64,000 nt of DNA from positions 2,394,501 through 2,458,500 of the forward strand of contig NZ_CP011389.1 of the NCBI RefSeq assembly GCF_001007995.1. Reading direction: 5' to 3'. Positions within the stretch are counted from its first letter, which is position 1, and every line of letters begins with the position of its first letter. A program made the position numbers and the translations under genes. The stretch comes from Deinococcus soli (ex Cha et al. 2016). Its GTDB lineage: Bacteria; Deinococcota; Deinococci; Deinococcales; Deinococcaceae. Shown here piece after piece: positions 17,400 to 26,466 of this stretch. Below the pieces are notes generated by a model. That model did no database searches, was not told the DNA's origin, and saw only the letters and a program-made list of their open reading frames with translations.

Positions 17400-17915
17400 A
17401 TGACCGCACCGAATGCCGATCTGCGCGCCGCGTACGCCTGGGCCCGCGTGGGCCGCGAGCGCCTGCTGGCGTGGCTGGAGGCCCTGCCCGGGGAGGTGTA
17501 CACCCTGGAACGCCCGGACTTCGCGTTCGGCAGCCTGCGGAACGTGCAGGTGCACGTCGCGGACTGCTACCGCGTGTGGATCGCGGCGCGCGGCCTGGGC
17601 GAGACCGTCGTGCGGCTCGACCCGGGCGCGCTGCCGGACGTGGCGGCCCTGCGCGCCGTCTATGCGGACGTGGACGCCCTGGTGGACCGGGCCCTGAACG
17701 CCTTCACGCAGCCGGACGAACCGCGCCGCGTGCCCTTCCGGGACCGGGAGCTGGAGGTCACGGGCCGCTGGCTGGTCATGCATCCCCTGACGCACGAGTT
17801 TCACCACAAGGGCCAGCTCCTGACGATGGGGCGCGTGCTGGGCTTCCCGTACCCGGCGGGGCCCGACACGGACCTGGGCCTGCCGGAGGAAGCGGCGGCG
17901 TGGCTGAACTCTTGA
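17400..17915 (+). CDS. DinB-family (DinB/YfiT) metal-binding protein
   Basis: 171-residue four-helix protein. DLRAAYAWARVGRERLLAWLEALP starts helix 1, FGSLRNVQVHVADCYRVWI carries the first histidine, and HPLTHEFHHKGQLLTMGRVLG supplies the paired histidines of the metal site. Deinococcus has an expanded DinB set; most are of unknown enzymatic role, some being thiol-dependent S-transferases. GAGACT lies 6 bases before the ATG. The next gene's GTG overlaps its end by 16 bases. Confidence 0.9.
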   Translation: MTAPNADLRAAYAWARVGRERLLAWLEALPGEVYTLERPDFAFGSLRNVQVHVADCYRVWIAARGLGETVVRLDPGALPDVAALRAVYADVDALVDRALNAFTQPDEPRRVPFRDRELEVTGRWLVMHPLTHEFHHKGQLLTMGRVLGFPYPAGPDTDLGLPEEAAAWLNS

Positions 17916-18643
17916 ACGTCCTGAACATTCCGGTGGACGCCGCGATGCTGGCGGCGTGGCGCGGCTGGCTGGCCCCGGCGCGGCCGCCGTTCTACCTGAC
18001 CGCAGCCGAGGCGGAGGCGCTGGGCCTGGACACCGTGCCGCGCGACGGGCTGACCCTGACCCCCGAGGTGCGTGACACCATCACCGAGTGGAACATCCCC
18101 CCGCTGGCAGACCGGGTGGCATGGCTGACCCTGGCGGACGTGGACGCCCTGCCGCCCGGGGCGCGCCGGGCGCTGCTGCGCGCGCAGGTGCGCCACGGGC
18201 GGGGCAACGTCCCGCTGGGCCGCGCCTTCCCGGAGCTGGGCCTGCCGCCGGGCCGGTTCCTTTGGCGGCCCGGGCAGCTGACCGCCGGGGTGCTGGCGCG
18301 GCTCGTCGCGGCGTCTGGTGTGCCCTGCCAGCGCGCGGAGGTTCCACCGGAGGTGTGGCGCGCGGCGCAGGAGGTCCTGCCGGGCGCGCGGGCGCTGGCG
18401 GGTTCATTCCCGCAGGGCAGCGCCGGGAACTGTTTCGGAGCCGTGATGGGTGCGGCGGGGACCAGGGGCGCGGCGGCCGAGTGGATGCAGCGCGAGCCGT
18501 TCGAGGCCTTCCTGCATGAACACACCCGCCCCGGCGGGCGGGACGATCGGGCGGGCACGGTGCTCCTGTGGCGTTCGGCCAGTGGGCTGGCGGCTCTCGC
18601 GGCGTCAGTTGCGTTGAACGGGTCTGGTAGCCTGCGGGCATGA
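17900..18643 (+). CDS. hypothetical protein, possibly a truncated permuted papain-like enzyme
   Basis: 247 residues from the GTG at 17900, coupled to the DinB-like gene. The region [20 protein letters not shown], then [27 protein letters not shown], resembles permuted NlpC/P60-papain-like proteins in which a Cys (NCFG) is followed by a late His in an L-W-R-x-x-x-G-L-x-x-H-A-A segment. Here the late segment reads [15 protein letters not shown] and the protein stops, so the expected His is absent. It may be a decayed or non-catalytic form. The stop overlaps the next ATG (ATGA). Function unknown. Confidence 0.5.
   Translation: MAELLNVLNIPVDAAMLAAWRGWLAPARPPFYLTAAEAEALGLDTVPRDGLTLTPEVRDTITEWNIPPLADRVAWLTLADVDALPPGARRALLRAQVRHGRGNVPLGRAFPELGLPPGRFLWRPGQLTAGVLARLVAASGVPCQRAEVPPEVWRAAQEVLPGARALAGSFPQGSAGNCFGAVMGAAGTRGAAAEWMQREPFEAFLHEHTRPGGRDDRAGTVLLWRSASGLAALAASVALNGSGSLRA
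18628..18633 (+). promoter_or_regulatory. leaderless-type -10 for the Nudix gene at 18640
   Basis: TAGCCT, 6 bases before the ATG, lying inside the end of the preceding gene; the Nudix gene may be transcribed separately. Confidence 0.5.
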
Positions 18644-19224
18644 TTCATCCGAACTGGGCGGCGCTGGTCGAGGATGACACGCAGCCGTGGGCGACGCTGG
18701 AGTCCCGGCAGATCGTGTCGGGGTTCCGCACGGTGTTCGAGGACCGCGTGCGCCTCCCCAGCGGCGTGGAGACCACCTACCAGTACCGGCCGCGCGGGCC
18801 GCGCGCGGTGTTCGTGCTGCCCGTCACGGCGCAGGGCGAGGCGGTCCTGATCCGCCAGTACCGCTACCCGCTGCGCGCGACCGTCACCGAGGTCGTCGCG
18901 GGCGGCGTGGAACGCGGCGAGGACCTCCTCCCGGCGGCCCAGCGGGAACTGCGTGAGGAGGTGGGGGGCGTGGCGGCCGAGTGGGTGCCGCTGCCCGGCT
19001 TCTACCCGCAGCCGAGCATCAGTGGCGTGATCTTCTACCCGTTCCTGGCGCTGGGCGTCACGCTGGGCGACATGCACCACGAGGACACCGAGACCATCGA
19101 GCGCGTGGTGGTGCCGCTGGCCGAGGCGTACCGCCGCCTGGACGCCGGGGAGATCCTGGACGGATCGAGCAGTCTGGCGATGTGGCACGCGCGCGCCGTG
19201 CTGGCCGGGCGGGGCCTCCTCTGA
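18640..19224 (+). CDS. Nudix hydrolase, ADP-ribose pyrophosphatase type
   Basis: 194 residues. The Nudix box reads [23 protein letters not shown], matching GX5EX7REUXEEXGU. Upstream [33 protein letters not shown] is the QYR...E-x-x-A-G arrangement of ADP-ribose pyrophosphatases, and the proline-rich [17 protein letters not shown] follows the box as in that subgroup. Likely hydrolyses ADP-ribose or a related nucleoside diphosphate sugar; exact substrate is inferred. Confidence 0.9.
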   Translation: MIHPNWAALVEDDTQPWATLESRQIVSGFRTVFEDRVRLPSGVETTYQYRPRGPRAVFVLPVTAQGEAVLIRQYRYPLRATVTEVVAGGVERGEDLLPAAQRELREEVGGVAAEWVPLPGFYPQPSISGVIFYPFLALGVTLGDMHHEDTETIERVVVPLAEAYRRLDAGEILDGSSSLAMWHARAVLAGRGLL

Positions 19225-19226
19225 CT

Positions 19227-19841
19227 GTGGCGCCGACCGACCTGCCCGCGCCGTTCACGACCCTGGCCGGACCGCACCGGTTCGACGCGGTGATCGAGAA
19301 CAGCGAGTTCCTGACCTTCGCGGACCGCGCCGACACGCCTGAGGACGCGCTGGCGCAGCTGTCGGCCCTGCGGGCGCGCTACCCGGACGCCACGCACCAC
19401 TGCTGGGCGTACCGCATCGGGGCCGCGTACCGCTTCAATGATGACGGCGAGCCGGGCGGCACGGCGGGCGCGCCGATCCTGCGGGCCATCGAGGGTCAGG
19501 GCGTGGACCGCGTGATGGTCGTCGTGGTGCGCTTCTACGGCGGCGTGAAGCTCGGCACGGGCGGGCTGGTCCGCGCGTACGGGGGCGGCGCGGCCGAGTG
19601 CCTGCGGACCGCCGCGCGGCTGGAGGTGCGCCCGCGCCGCACCGTGCGGGTCGCGGTGCCCTTCGATGCGGTCAGTGGGCTGTATCACCTGCTGGGCACC
19701 TGGGACGTCACGCGCGGCGAGGAGGCGTACACGGCGGGCGGCGTGGAACTCGACGTGCACCTCTATTCGGAGGACACCGGGGCCTTCGCGGCGGCCCTGC
19801 GGGACGCGACGCGCGGCGCGGCGGTGACCGACCTTGACTGA
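19227..19841 (+). CDS. IMPACT/YigZ-family protein
   Basis: 204 residues from the GTG two bases after the Nudix stop. The UPF0029 core is complete: [68 protein letters not shown] and [29 protein letters not shown], followed by a C-terminal DUF1949-like region. Family members bind ribosomes or regulate translation (IMPACT in eukaryotes); the bacterial role is unsettled. The next gene overlaps its last 8 bases. Confidence 0.93.
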   Translation: MAPTDLPAPFTTLAGPHRFDAVIENSEFLTFADRADTPEDALAQLSALRARYPDATHHCWAYRIGAAYRFNDDGEPGGTAGAPILRAIEGQGVDRVMVVVVRFYGGVKLGTGGLVRAYGGGAAECLRTAARLEVRPRRTVRVAVPFDAVSGLYHLLGTWDVTRGEEAYTAGGVELDVHLYSEDTGAFAAALRDATRGAAVTDLD

Positions 19842-22683
19842 GCCGACCCCCACCCTCACCCCCGCGCCCACGACCCCGACGCTGATCACGCTGGGCGGGC
19901 TGGACCTGGCCGGCTTCCGCAAGGTCAAGTCCCTGCTGCTGCTCGTGTACGTCGCCCTGGAAGGCCCCACGCCGCGCCGCACCCTGGCGACCCTGCTGTG
20001 GCCCGGCGCGGCCCGCCCGGAAGGCAGCCTGCGCGTGGCGCTGCACGCCCTGCGCGAGGTCCACCCGGGCGCGCTGGGCGGCGAGGACCGCCTGATCACC
20101 CCCGTGACCAGCGACGCGGCGCACCTGCTGACCCTGCGCGGCGAGGCCGCCTGGGACGCCTACGCCGGGCCGTTCCTGCACGGCGTGCCCCTGACCGGCG
20201 TGTCCGCCGAGTTCGAGGAATGGGTGGAAACCCAGCGGGAACGCCTCGCGCGGCACGTGCAGGAGGAAGCCCTGCGCGCCGCTGAGACCGCCGACCCCGC
20301 CCGCGCCGCCGACTGGGCAGCGCGGGCCTACCGCACCCCGGGCGCCCCGCCGCCCGAGGCGGACCTGCTGCGCCGCGCGCTGCCCCTGACGCTGCCCGGC
20401 TCGCCGCTGGAGGCGGAGATCCGCGCGGAACTGGGCGAACTGGACGAGGGAACGCCCACCCCGGCCCCCGCGCCCCGCGTGGCCGCGCGCATGCTGGGCC
20501 GCGAGGCGGAACTCGACACGCTCCTCGCCTGGACGCTCGCCCCGCAGCCTGACCCCCCGGCGGGGGGCGCGGCCCTGATCACCGGCCCCGGCGGGATCGG
20601 CAAGAGCACCCTGACCCGCGAACTCCTGCGGGAACTGACCCGCCTGGACCGCCCCGCGACCCTCGTGGACGCCGAGGGCGCCACCAGCGCCGCCGAACTG
20701 GGCGCCCGCCTCGCCGCCGCCCTGACCCCCGGGCAGGCCGCGCCCCCCACCCTGGCCGCCCTGAGCGATCACCTGCCCCCGCACGCCACGGTCCTGCTGG
20801 ACGGCGCGGACGCCCTGAATGACCTCCCGGACCTGCTGCGCGCCCTGCGCCGCGACCTGCCCGGCGTGCGCTGGGTGATCAGCAGCCGCCGCAGCCCCCC
20901 CGGCCTGCTGGGCGGCGGGGACCTGCTGCTGCCCCTGGCGGGCCTCCCGCAGGCGCCGCCGGAAGCGGACCTCGCGCAGATCGCCGCGAGCAGCGCCACG
21001 CAACTCTTCCTGCGCGAAGCCGCCCGCACCCGCCGCGACCTGACCCTGACCGCCGGGAACGCCGCGCTGATCGCCGGAATCACCCGCCGCCTCCAGGGCC
21101 ACCCCCTCGCCCTGGCCCTGGCCGCGTCCTGGCTGCGTGTCGAGCACCTGGAAGCCGTGTACGCCCGCGTCCTCACCGAGGCCGCCCAGCTGACCCCCGA
21201 AGGCGGCGGCAGCGACGGACGGCGCGGCCTGAACGCCGTCGCCCGCCGCTCCTGGGACCTCCTGAGTCCGGAACAGCAGCACGCGGCGCTGCGCCTGACC
21301 GTCACCAGCGACCTCGACCCCGCCGACGCGCCCCACCTGGGCGTCCCCGCGCACCTCATCGACGAGCTGCTCACGCACAACTTCCTCGAAGCGCACCAGC
21401 CCGGCACCGAACGCCTGCGCCTGTACCCCGCGCTACGCGGCCTGCTGACCGAACAGGCCGCCGCGCACCCGGACCTGATCACGCAGGCCCGCGCCGACCA
21501 CGCCCACCACTACCTGACATGGTTCACCGCCCAGCCCCCCGAAGCGCCCCCGGTGGACGCCGAACGCGACAACATCGTGGCCGCCCTGCACACCGCACTG
21601 GAACACGGGCACGCCACCGCCGCCCAGATCGACCACTTCCTGGCGCACCATGACCGGCGCGGCCTGCACGCCAGCGGCACCGACACCTTCGCCGCCCTGG
21701 CCGACGCCGCCGAGGACGCGTGCGCCCCGGACAGCGTGCAGGCCGCCGCGCAGATCGCCAGCATGTGGCTCGCGTACCGCGCCGGACGCCTGCTGGACGC
21801 CCAGACGCTCGCCGGGCACTTCCTGGCCGGACCACTGGCCGCCGACCCCACCAGCCGCATGAAAGTCCTGAACACCCTGGCCGCCGTCCGGGGGGTGCAG
21901 GGACAGATGCAGAGCGCCACGGACCTGCTCAGGCAAGCGCTGGCACTGGCGGTCGAACTGGGCGATCAGGTGCGCGCGGTGTTCTACAGGGTGAACATCC
22001 TGTCCAATCTGGGTTTCCTGGGGAACGCGCCGCAGATTGAGGAGATGGCGGGTGAACTGCGTGCGGAACTGCCGACCCTGCCAGATGCGCTGGCCTGGAT
22101 GGTCCGTGAGCGGCTGCTGCATATCCTGCTGTACGCTCCGTCCCCCGATATGCCCGTGCTAGAGGCAGAAGCGAGGCAGGTGCTGACGCATGCCCGGGTG
22201 GTCGACAATGTCTTCTTGCAGCGGGAGGGCTGGTTCCGGCTCATACGTGCGCTGCTCTTGCAGGGACGCGTCCGTGAGGCTGAACAGCACCTACAGCAGT
22301 TCAGGGCCGCCTGCGCGGAGGTCAAGGAGACGGCGATCTGGCTGGAGTACCATCTGCTCCGGGTGGCTCTGCTGTACACGAGGGGACGCGCGCAGCAGGC
22401 CCGTCAGGAAGCCCGGATGGCGCTGCGCCTGCTCGGGCAGCACCCGGCTCAGTGGGACGCGAACGAACTGCTGTTGCTGGTGAGTCCTGATCTGATGCAG
22501 ATCCGACCGGCCGAGACAGCGCAGGCTCTGGCGTCCCTTCGGAACCTGGACTCGGCACACGCCGCGCAGCGACACCGGGCCACTGAACTGCTGCGCATGT
22601 ATCCGCACGCCCCAGCCGCAGAACATCCCTACCGGATGGATGGATTGCTCTCATGGCTGACTGAGGCGCTCGGGAGTGACTGA
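19834..22683 (+). CDS. SARP/BTAD-type transcriptional regulator with AAA/NB-ARC-like ATPase and TPR region
   Basis: 949 residues, TTG start overlapping the IMPACT gene. Residues 15-100 look like the winged-helix of SARP regulators ([31 protein letters not shown]...[11 protein letters not shown]), followed by a short BTAD-like helical stretch to about 200. Residues 220-520 are a STAND-type ATPase: Walker [10 protein letters not shown] (251-259), Walker [10 protein letters not shown], sensor VRWVISSRR and [13 protein letters not shown]. The rest is helical repeats (TPR-like). Such proteins switch target genes in an ATP-dependent way; the targets are unknown. From about 21900 onward codon choice and GC drop relative to the first two thirds. 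Confidence 0.85.
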   Translation: MTEPTPTLTPAPTTPTLITLGGLDLAGFRKVKSLLLLVYVALEGPTPRRTLATLLWPGAARPEGSLRVALHALREVHPGALGGEDRLITPVTSDAAHLLTLRGEAAWDAYAGPFLHGVPLTGVSAEFEEWVETQRERLARHVQEEALRAAETADPARAADWAARAYRTPGAPPPEADLLRRALPLTLPGSPLEAEIRAELGELDEGTPTPAPAPRVAARMLGREAELDTLLAWTLAPQPDPPAGGAALITGPGGIGKSTLTRELLRELTRLDRPATLVDAEGATSAAELGARLAAALTPGQAAPPTLAALSDHLPPHATVLLDGADALNDLPDLLRALRRDLPGVRWVISSRRSPPGLLGGGDLLLPLAGLPQAPPEADLAQIAASSATQLFLREAARTRRDLTLTAGNAALIAGITRRLQGHPLALALAASWLRVEHLEAVYARVLTEAAQLTPEGGGSDGRRGLNAVARRSWDLLSPEQQHAALRLTVTSDLDPADAPHLGVPAHLIDELLTHNFLEAHQPGTERLRLYPALRGLLTEQAAAHPDLITQARADHAHHYLTWFTAQPPEAPPVDAERDNIVAALHTALEHGHATAAQIDHFLAHHDRRGLHASGTDTFAALADAAEDACAPDSVQAAAQIASMWLAYRAGRLLDAQTLAGHFLAGPLAADPTSRMKVLNTLAAVRGVQGQMQSATDLLRQALALAVELGDQVRAVFYRVNILSNLGFLGNAPQIEEMAGELRAELPTLPDALAWMVRERLLHILLYAPSPDMPVLEAEARQVLTHARVVDNVFLQREGWFRLIRALLLQGRVREAEQHLQQFRAACAEVKETAIWLEYHLLRVALLYTRGRAQQARQEARMALRLLGQHPAQWDANELLLLVSPDLMQIRPAETAQALASLRNLDSAHAAQRHRATELLRMYPHAPAAEHPYRMDGLLSWLTEALGSD

Positions 22684-22686
22684 GGC

Positions 22687-23151
22687 TCAGGGTCCCAGGT
22701 ACGGTCCAGGGGGGCCAGTCTCGTCGCCCAATGCCTCAGGAATCTCGGTCTCACTGCCTGCTGCGGGTGGGGCCATGGTGGCCGTGGCGGGCTGGAACAT
22801 TGCAGGTTGTTCGGTCTTGTGGCCGTTTTCGAGGCCGTCCACGTAGTACAGCGGCCAGCCATTGCACAGAACCTGCTCGTAGGCATACCACGTGTCGTCC
22901 GCCTTGGCGCGGTCTTGCGTGCTGAACTTCGGTCCACTGGGGAGAGATGCCACGACTGGCATCGGCACATACTGCTTCACGAAGGGTTTGTTGTATTCGG
23001 ACCAGCGGCAGCCCAGGGTCACGGTGTACTTCCCGGCGTAAGCCTGTTGCAGGGGGGTGTAGATGAACAGGGCGTAGTCCTTGCCCTTGCGGGTGGCATA
23101 CAGCTGACCATTCCTGCTCGTGATGCTGTCGAACGTTTCGGGTTGCGTCAT
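22687..23151 (-). CDS. hypothetical protein, divergent paralogue of the next gene upstream
   Basis: 154 residues, no signal peptide. YTPLQQAYAG, FVKQYVPMPV and the motif CNGWPLYYVDG align with TPLQMALLTG, FLYQYVPLPV and YQGWPLYLYAHD of the adjacent protein, so the two are paralogues. The GWPLYxY segment recalls the COG4315 Yx(FWY)xxD repeat found in secreted lipoproteins, though here without export signal and with the motif degraded. Lower GC than its neighbours. Start has GGAGG 6 bases before the ATG. Last gene of a three-gene operon; function unknown. Confidence 0.65.
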   Translation of the reverse strand: MTQPETFDSITSRNGQLYATRKGKDYALFIYTPLQQAYAGKYTVTLGCRWSEYNKPFVKQYVPMPVVASLPSGPKFSTQDRAKADDTWYAYEQVLCNGWPLYYVDGLENGHKTEQPAMFQPATATMAPPAAGSETEIPEALGDETGPPGPYLGP

Positions 23152-23182
23152 GGAACCTCCGTTGTGTGGTGCGTGTTTCAGT

Positions 23183-23653
23183 TTAGGGCCCGTGGGGGCG
23201 GTGGTGCGGGCCGGGCAGGGGGGGTTGGTCCAGGCGAACCTGGGTGAACAGGTGGGGGACCTCGCCGCTGGGCGGCTGGCCGGGGTGGTCGTGGGCGTAC
23301 AGGTACAGGGGCCAGCCCTGGTAGGTGGTGTGGTCCCAGGTGCGCAGGCCGTGCGGGTCGCGCGCCTGGGCGTGAACCAGTCCGGGCGGGGGGTGTGGGG
23401 CGGGCGGCAGGACGGGCAGAGGCACGTACTGGTACAGGAACGCCTTGAGGTGCTCGGGCCACTGCGCGGCAGTGAGAATGGTGTCGCCGGTCAGGAGGGC
23501 CATCTGCAGCGGCGTGAAGCGGTACAGCGCCAGGGGCCCGCGTGGGGTGTGGACGCTCAGGTGGGGGCCGTGGGGGGTGAGGTGGTGCAGATCAGCGGGG
23601 GGGAGGGGCTGGCCCAGGCGGCGGGTGTGGGGGGTGGGGTGCGGGTGGGTCAT
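23183..23653 (-). CDS. hypothetical protein with Yx(FWY)xxD-type motif
   Basis: 156 residues, very rich in Pro, His and Leu, no signal peptide. RGPLALYRFTPLQMALLTGD and TTYQGWPLYLYAHDHPGQPPSG carry the two YxFxxx / YLYAHD elements of the COG4315 (secreted repeat, PF03640-like) family, suggesting a small beta domain that may bind metal or haem-like ligands in known relatives. Here it seems cytosolic. It starts 11 bases after the upstream stop with AGGAAG as ribosome site, so it is co-transcribed. Confidence 0.65.
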   Translation of the reverse strand: MTHPHPTPHTRRLGQPLPPADLHHLTPHGPHLSVHTPRGPLALYRFTPLQMALLTGDTILTAAQWPEHLKAFLYQYVPLPVLPPAPHPPPGLVHAQARDPHGLRTWDHTTYQGWPLYLYAHDHPGQPPSGEVPHLFTQVRLDQPPLPGPHHRPHGP

Positions 23654-23664
23654 GCGGGCTTCCT

Positions 23665-24429
23665 CTACAGGGCGAGCATGGGGTGGGTGGGGGCCGGGTT
23701 CAGCAGGCGTTTCAGGCTGTCCAGGGAGCGGCGGGTGGGGTGGGTGCCGGCGCGGGTTTGCGCGGCGTGGAGCAGGTCGGCCAGGGTGTGGCCGTCGTGC
23801 GGGGCGTCGCTCAGGCCGGTGCGGGGTTCTGGGGTGCGGCCCAGGGCGCTGAGGTGCGCGTGGATGCGCCGCACGACCGGGGCGAGCTGGTCGGGCGTGA
23901 TGGTCTGGGGGCTCAGGAGGGTGAAGTCGTGCGTGCCGGTGCGGTAGGGGCTGGCGTTCCAGGCGCGCGCGGCGGTGTTCAGTTCGCGCGCGGCGCGGCG
24001 CAGGGCCTGATCGATGGGCGCGTCGCCCAGCTGGCGGCGGTGGTCGTGCAGGGGGGGCAGGCGCAGCGTGGCCAGGGTGGTGACGCCGTGCGTCTGGGCG
24101 GCGTCGTGCAGCAGCGCGTCCCGGTCGGGCAGGTGCGTGACGGGGTCGAGGTGGTAGCTGTGGACGTCCTCGATGAGCAGGATGCGGTCGCCGTTCGGCA
24201 GGCTGCGGAGGTTCAGGCGGCACACGCGCCGCTCGCCGGTGTGGGTCAGCAGGCGGGTCTGGTGGGTGCCGTCCGTCCAGGTGGTGACGGGGGCGGGCAG
24301 GGCGCTGGGGTGGTAGGCGCGCTGGTAGGCAGGGTTGGGCTGGGCCTGCGTGGGGGCGTGGGCGGGCCAGCGCAGGCCGGGCAGGGGCAGCAGGTGGAAC
24401 AGGTCGTCGTCGAGGTGCGGGTGGGTCAT
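23665..24429 (-). CDS. degenerate GGDEF-like protein
   Basis: 254 residues. DPVTHLPDRDALLHDAAQTHGVTTLATLRLPP, then GDAPIDQALRRAARELNTAARAWNASPYRTGTHDFTLLSP, follows the GGDEF order (D-P-L-T-G-L-P-N-R..., G-D..L...A, R-x-GGDEF-x-L-L). The signature is replaced by GTHDF and the metal-binding Asp region is changed, so diguanylate cyclase activity is unlikely; a c-di-GMP/GTP receptor or scaffold role is possible. N-terminal 90 residues are Pro/His-rich with no known domain. First gene of the operon with the two paralogues downstream. Confidence 0.65.
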   Translation of the reverse strand: MTHPHLDDDLFHLLPLPGLRWPAHAPTQAQPNPAYQRAYHPSALPAPVTTWTDGTHQTRLLTHTGERRVCRLNLRSLPNGDRILLIEDVHSYHLDPVTHLPDRDALLHDAAQTHGVTTLATLRLPPLHDHRRQLGDAPIDQALRRAARELNTAARAWNASPYRTGTHDFTLLSPQTITPDQLAPVVRRIHAHLSALGRTPEPRTGLSDAPHDGHTLADLLHAAQTRAGTHPTRRSLDSLKRLLNPAPTHPMLAL

Positions 24430-24548
24430 GCTGGGTCGTCTCCCTGGGTTGTGGGGGGCGGGGGTGTGTCGTTGGCCTCAGCATGCCCGGAGAGGCGTTA
24501 ACAGGGCGTTAGGGCGGTGTTCGGGGGAGGTGGGGGCAGCGCGCGGGC

Positions 24549-24554
24549 TACACT
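24549..24554 (+). promoter_or_regulatory. leaderless-type -10 for ispF
   Basis: TACACT, 6 bases before the ATG at 24561. Confidence 0.6.
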
Positions 24555-24560
24555 CCGGGG

Positions 24561-25064
24561 ATGACGTGGCCGTTCAGGGTTGGGTTTGGGGAGGACGCGC
24601 ACCGGCTGGAGGCGGGGCGGCGGCTGGTGCTGGGCGGCGTGGAGATTGGGCACGCGGAGCTGGGTGCGGTGGCGCACAGTGATGGGGACGCGGTGCTGCA
24701 CGTGGTGGCCGACGCGCTGCTGTCGGGGCTGGCGCTGGGGGATATCGGGGCGTACTTCCCGGATACGGCCGAGCAGTGGCGCGGCATGGATTCGCGCGTG
24801 ATCGTGGAGCGGGCGCTGGCGCTGGTGCAGGAGCGCGGCTGGGTGCCGGTGAACGTGGCGGTGGTGGTGACGCTGGACCGCCCGAAGCTGGGGCCGCTGC
24901 GCGCGGAGATCGCCCGGTCGGTCGCGGCGCTGCTCTCGCTGCCCGAGGGGGACGTGGGCGTCAGTTTCAAGACGTCAGAGGGTCTGGCGCCGCTGCACGT
25001 GCAGACGCGCGCGACGGTGCTGCTGGCCCGCGTGGACGCGGCCCCGGGGGTCGGCGGTGAGTGA
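24561..25064 (+). CDS. ispF: 2-C-methyl-D-erythritol 2,4-cyclodiphosphate synthase
   Basis: Converts CDP-methylerythritol 2-phosphate to the cyclic diphosphate in the MEP isoprenoid pathway, as a zinc-dependent trimer. The 167-residue protein has the metal motif GFGEDAHRL (D-x-H), [43 protein letters not shown], and the C-terminal [14 protein letters not shown], which differs from the usual KATTTEGLG by having [10 protein letters not shown]. Length is normal. Overlaps trmL by 8 bases. Confidence 0.96.
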   Translation: MTWPFRVGFGEDAHRLEAGRRLVLGGVEIGHAELGAVAHSDGDAVLHVVADALLSGLALGDIGAYFPDTAEQWRGMDSRVIVERALALVQERGWVPVNVAVVVTLDRPKLGPLRAEIARSVAALLSLPEGDVGVSFKTSEGLAPLHVQTRATVLLARVDAAPGVGGE

Positions 25065-25539
25065 CGCGGCGCCGGGTGGGGAGGGGCCGCTGCTGCACGT
25101 GGTGCTGTTCGAGCCGGAGAAGGCCGGGAACGTCGGGAACGTCGCGCGGACCTGCGCGGTGCTGGGCGCGGACCTGCATCTGATCCGTCCGTTCGGCTTC
25201 CACCTGCACGACCGGGAGTTCCGCCGCGCGGTGATGGATTACCTGGAGGGCGTGACGCTGCACGAGCACGCCAGCTGGACGGCCTTCCAGGGCACGCTGG
25301 GCGTGGGCGCGCGGGTGTGGGCGTTCAGCACGCACGCGACCGACCTGCACACCCGCGCGGGCTTCCGGCGAGGGGATTACCTGCTGTTCGGCCCGGAATC
25401 GCGCGGGCTGCCCGCGTGGCTGCGCGACGCCCTGCCGAAGCTGAAGCTGCCGCAGCCGGGTGGGGGCCGCAGCCTGAACCTGAGCGTGGCGGCGGGCGTC
25501 GCGGCGTTCGAGGCCGGGCGGCAGATCGAGGGCTGGTAA
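25057..25539 (+). CDS. trmL: tRNA (cytidine(34)-2'-O)-methyltransferase
   Basis: Methylates the wobble nucleotide 34 ribose of leucine tRNAs with S-adenosylmethionine. 160 residues, SPOUT fold: [59 protein letters not shown] and the trefoil-knot [29 protein letters not shown] start overlapping the ispF stop indicates translational coupling; the pairing with ispF has no obvious functional logic. Confidence 0.93.
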   Translation: MSDAAPGGEGPLLHVVLFEPEKAGNVGNVARTCAVLGADLHLIRPFGFHLHDREFRRAVMDYLEGVTLHEHASWTAFQGTLGVGARVWAFSTHATDLHTRAGFRRGDYLLFGPESRGLPAWLRDALPKLKLPQPGGGRSLNLSVAAGVAAFEAGRQIEGW

Positions 25540-25589
25540 CGCCCGGACCGGGCGGGGGCGCTGCGCCATTCGGCTCATTTCGACAGGCA

Positions 25590-25612
25590 TCGAATCAGTC
25601 ATGATGATTCGA
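25590..25612 (+). promoter_or_regulatory. palindromic operator for the ArsR-DUF2087 operon
   Basis: TCGAATCA (25590-25597), 7-base spacer, TGATTCGA (25605-25612): a perfect 8-bp inverted repeat ending at the Shine-Dalgarno GAGGAGG (25611-25617). Its size and placement fit an ArsR-family dimer site, so autorepression by the gene at 25875 is the simplest reading. Confidence 0.65.
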
Positions 25613-25623
25613 GGAGGATCGAA

Positions 25624-25878
25624 ATGACCGACGCCGACTCCACCCCGCAGGGCCGCATGAACGCCCTGTACCACCGCCTCGTCACGGGCATCCGCACGAA
25701 CGCCGAACGCGACCTGCGCCTCGCCCGCGCCGCCGGGAACGCCGCCGATCAGGCCCGCGCCCAGGCCCGCCTGGACACCTCCCCCCTGAACACCATGGAC
25801 GCCGCACTCGGCATCTACGAGGGCGCGCACCGCGCCGCGCACGGCACGCCCCCCTGGCCCCGCGAACCCCGCCCATGA
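25624..25878 (+). CDS. small hypothetical protein in an ArsR operon
   Basis: 84 residues, helical and basic/acidic mixed (RMNALYHRLVTGIRTNAERDLRLARAAGNAADQARAQARLDTSPLNTMDAALGIYEGAHRAAHG). No family recognised; it has the look of a small alpha-helical protein or antitoxin-sized partner. Strong Shine-Dalgarno, directly behind the palindromic operator, and an ATGA overlap with the regulator gene. Confidence 0.65.
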   Translation: MTDADSTPQGRMNALYHRLVTGIRTNAERDLRLARAAGNAADQARAQARLDTSPLNTMDAALGIYEGAHRAAHGTPPWPREPRP

Positions 25879-26456
25879 GCGCCGACCTCACCGCCCGCGC
25901 TGGCCTCTTCCGCGCGCTGTCCCACCCCGCACGCCTCAGCCTCCTGCGCCTCGTCTGGACGCGCGAGGCCAGCGGCGACGAACTCGCCCGCCTGATGAAC
26001 CTCGCGCCCGCCACCATCAGCCACCACCTCGCGCAGCTCACCGAGGCCGGACTGATCCTCACGCGGCAGGACGGCCACCACCGCCTGCACCGCGCGCACA
26101 CGGCCGCGCTGAACCTGATCCTCGCGGACGTCGTGCGCGGCGCCACCCCCGCCCCCACCCCCGACGACCCCTACCGCGACCGCGTCCTGCGCGCCTTCCT
26201 GAAAGGTGGACGCCTGACCACCCTGCCCGCCCAACGCAAGAAGAAAGACGTCATCCTGCACGAACTCGTCACCCTGTTCGAGCACGGCCGCCACTACCCG
26301 GAAGCCGAGGTGAACGCCATCCTGGGTGACGTGTACGCCGACGTGTCCACCCTGCGCCGCGAGATGATCGGCCTGGGCGTCCTGAACCGCGAACGCGGCG
26401 TGTACTGGCGGCCCGAAGCGGACGCCGACCCCTCTTCCCCCGGGGACGCCGGGTAG
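25875..26456 (+). CDS. ArsR-type regulator with C-terminal DUF2087 domain
   Basis: 193 residues. Residues 10-70 form the winged helix ([51 protein letters not shown]), without the metal-binding Cys of classical ArsR/SmtB. Residues about 105-180 match DUF2087 ([47 protein letters not shown]...[23 protein letters not shown]), a domain also found alone and thought to bind nucleic acid or act as a regulator arm. Autoregulation through the upstream palindrome is inferred. The TAG stop lies in the -10 of the next gene. Confidence 0.9.
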   Translation: MSADLTARAGLFRALSHPARLSLLRLVWTREASGDELARLMNLAPATISHHLAQLTEAGLILTRQDGHHRLHRAHTAALNLILADVVRGATPAPTPDDPYRDRVLRAFLKGGRLTTLPAQRKKKDVILHELVTLFEHGRHYPEAEVNAILGDVYADVSTLRREMIGLGVLNRERGVYWRPEADADPSSPGDAG

Positions 26457-26459
26457 AGT
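26454..26459 (+). promoter_or_regulatory. leaderless-type -10 for the aminopeptidase gene
   Basis: TAGAGT, 7 bases before the ATG at 26467; its first triplet is the stop of the ArsR gene. Confidence 0.55.
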
Positions 26460-26466
26460 GGCAGGC

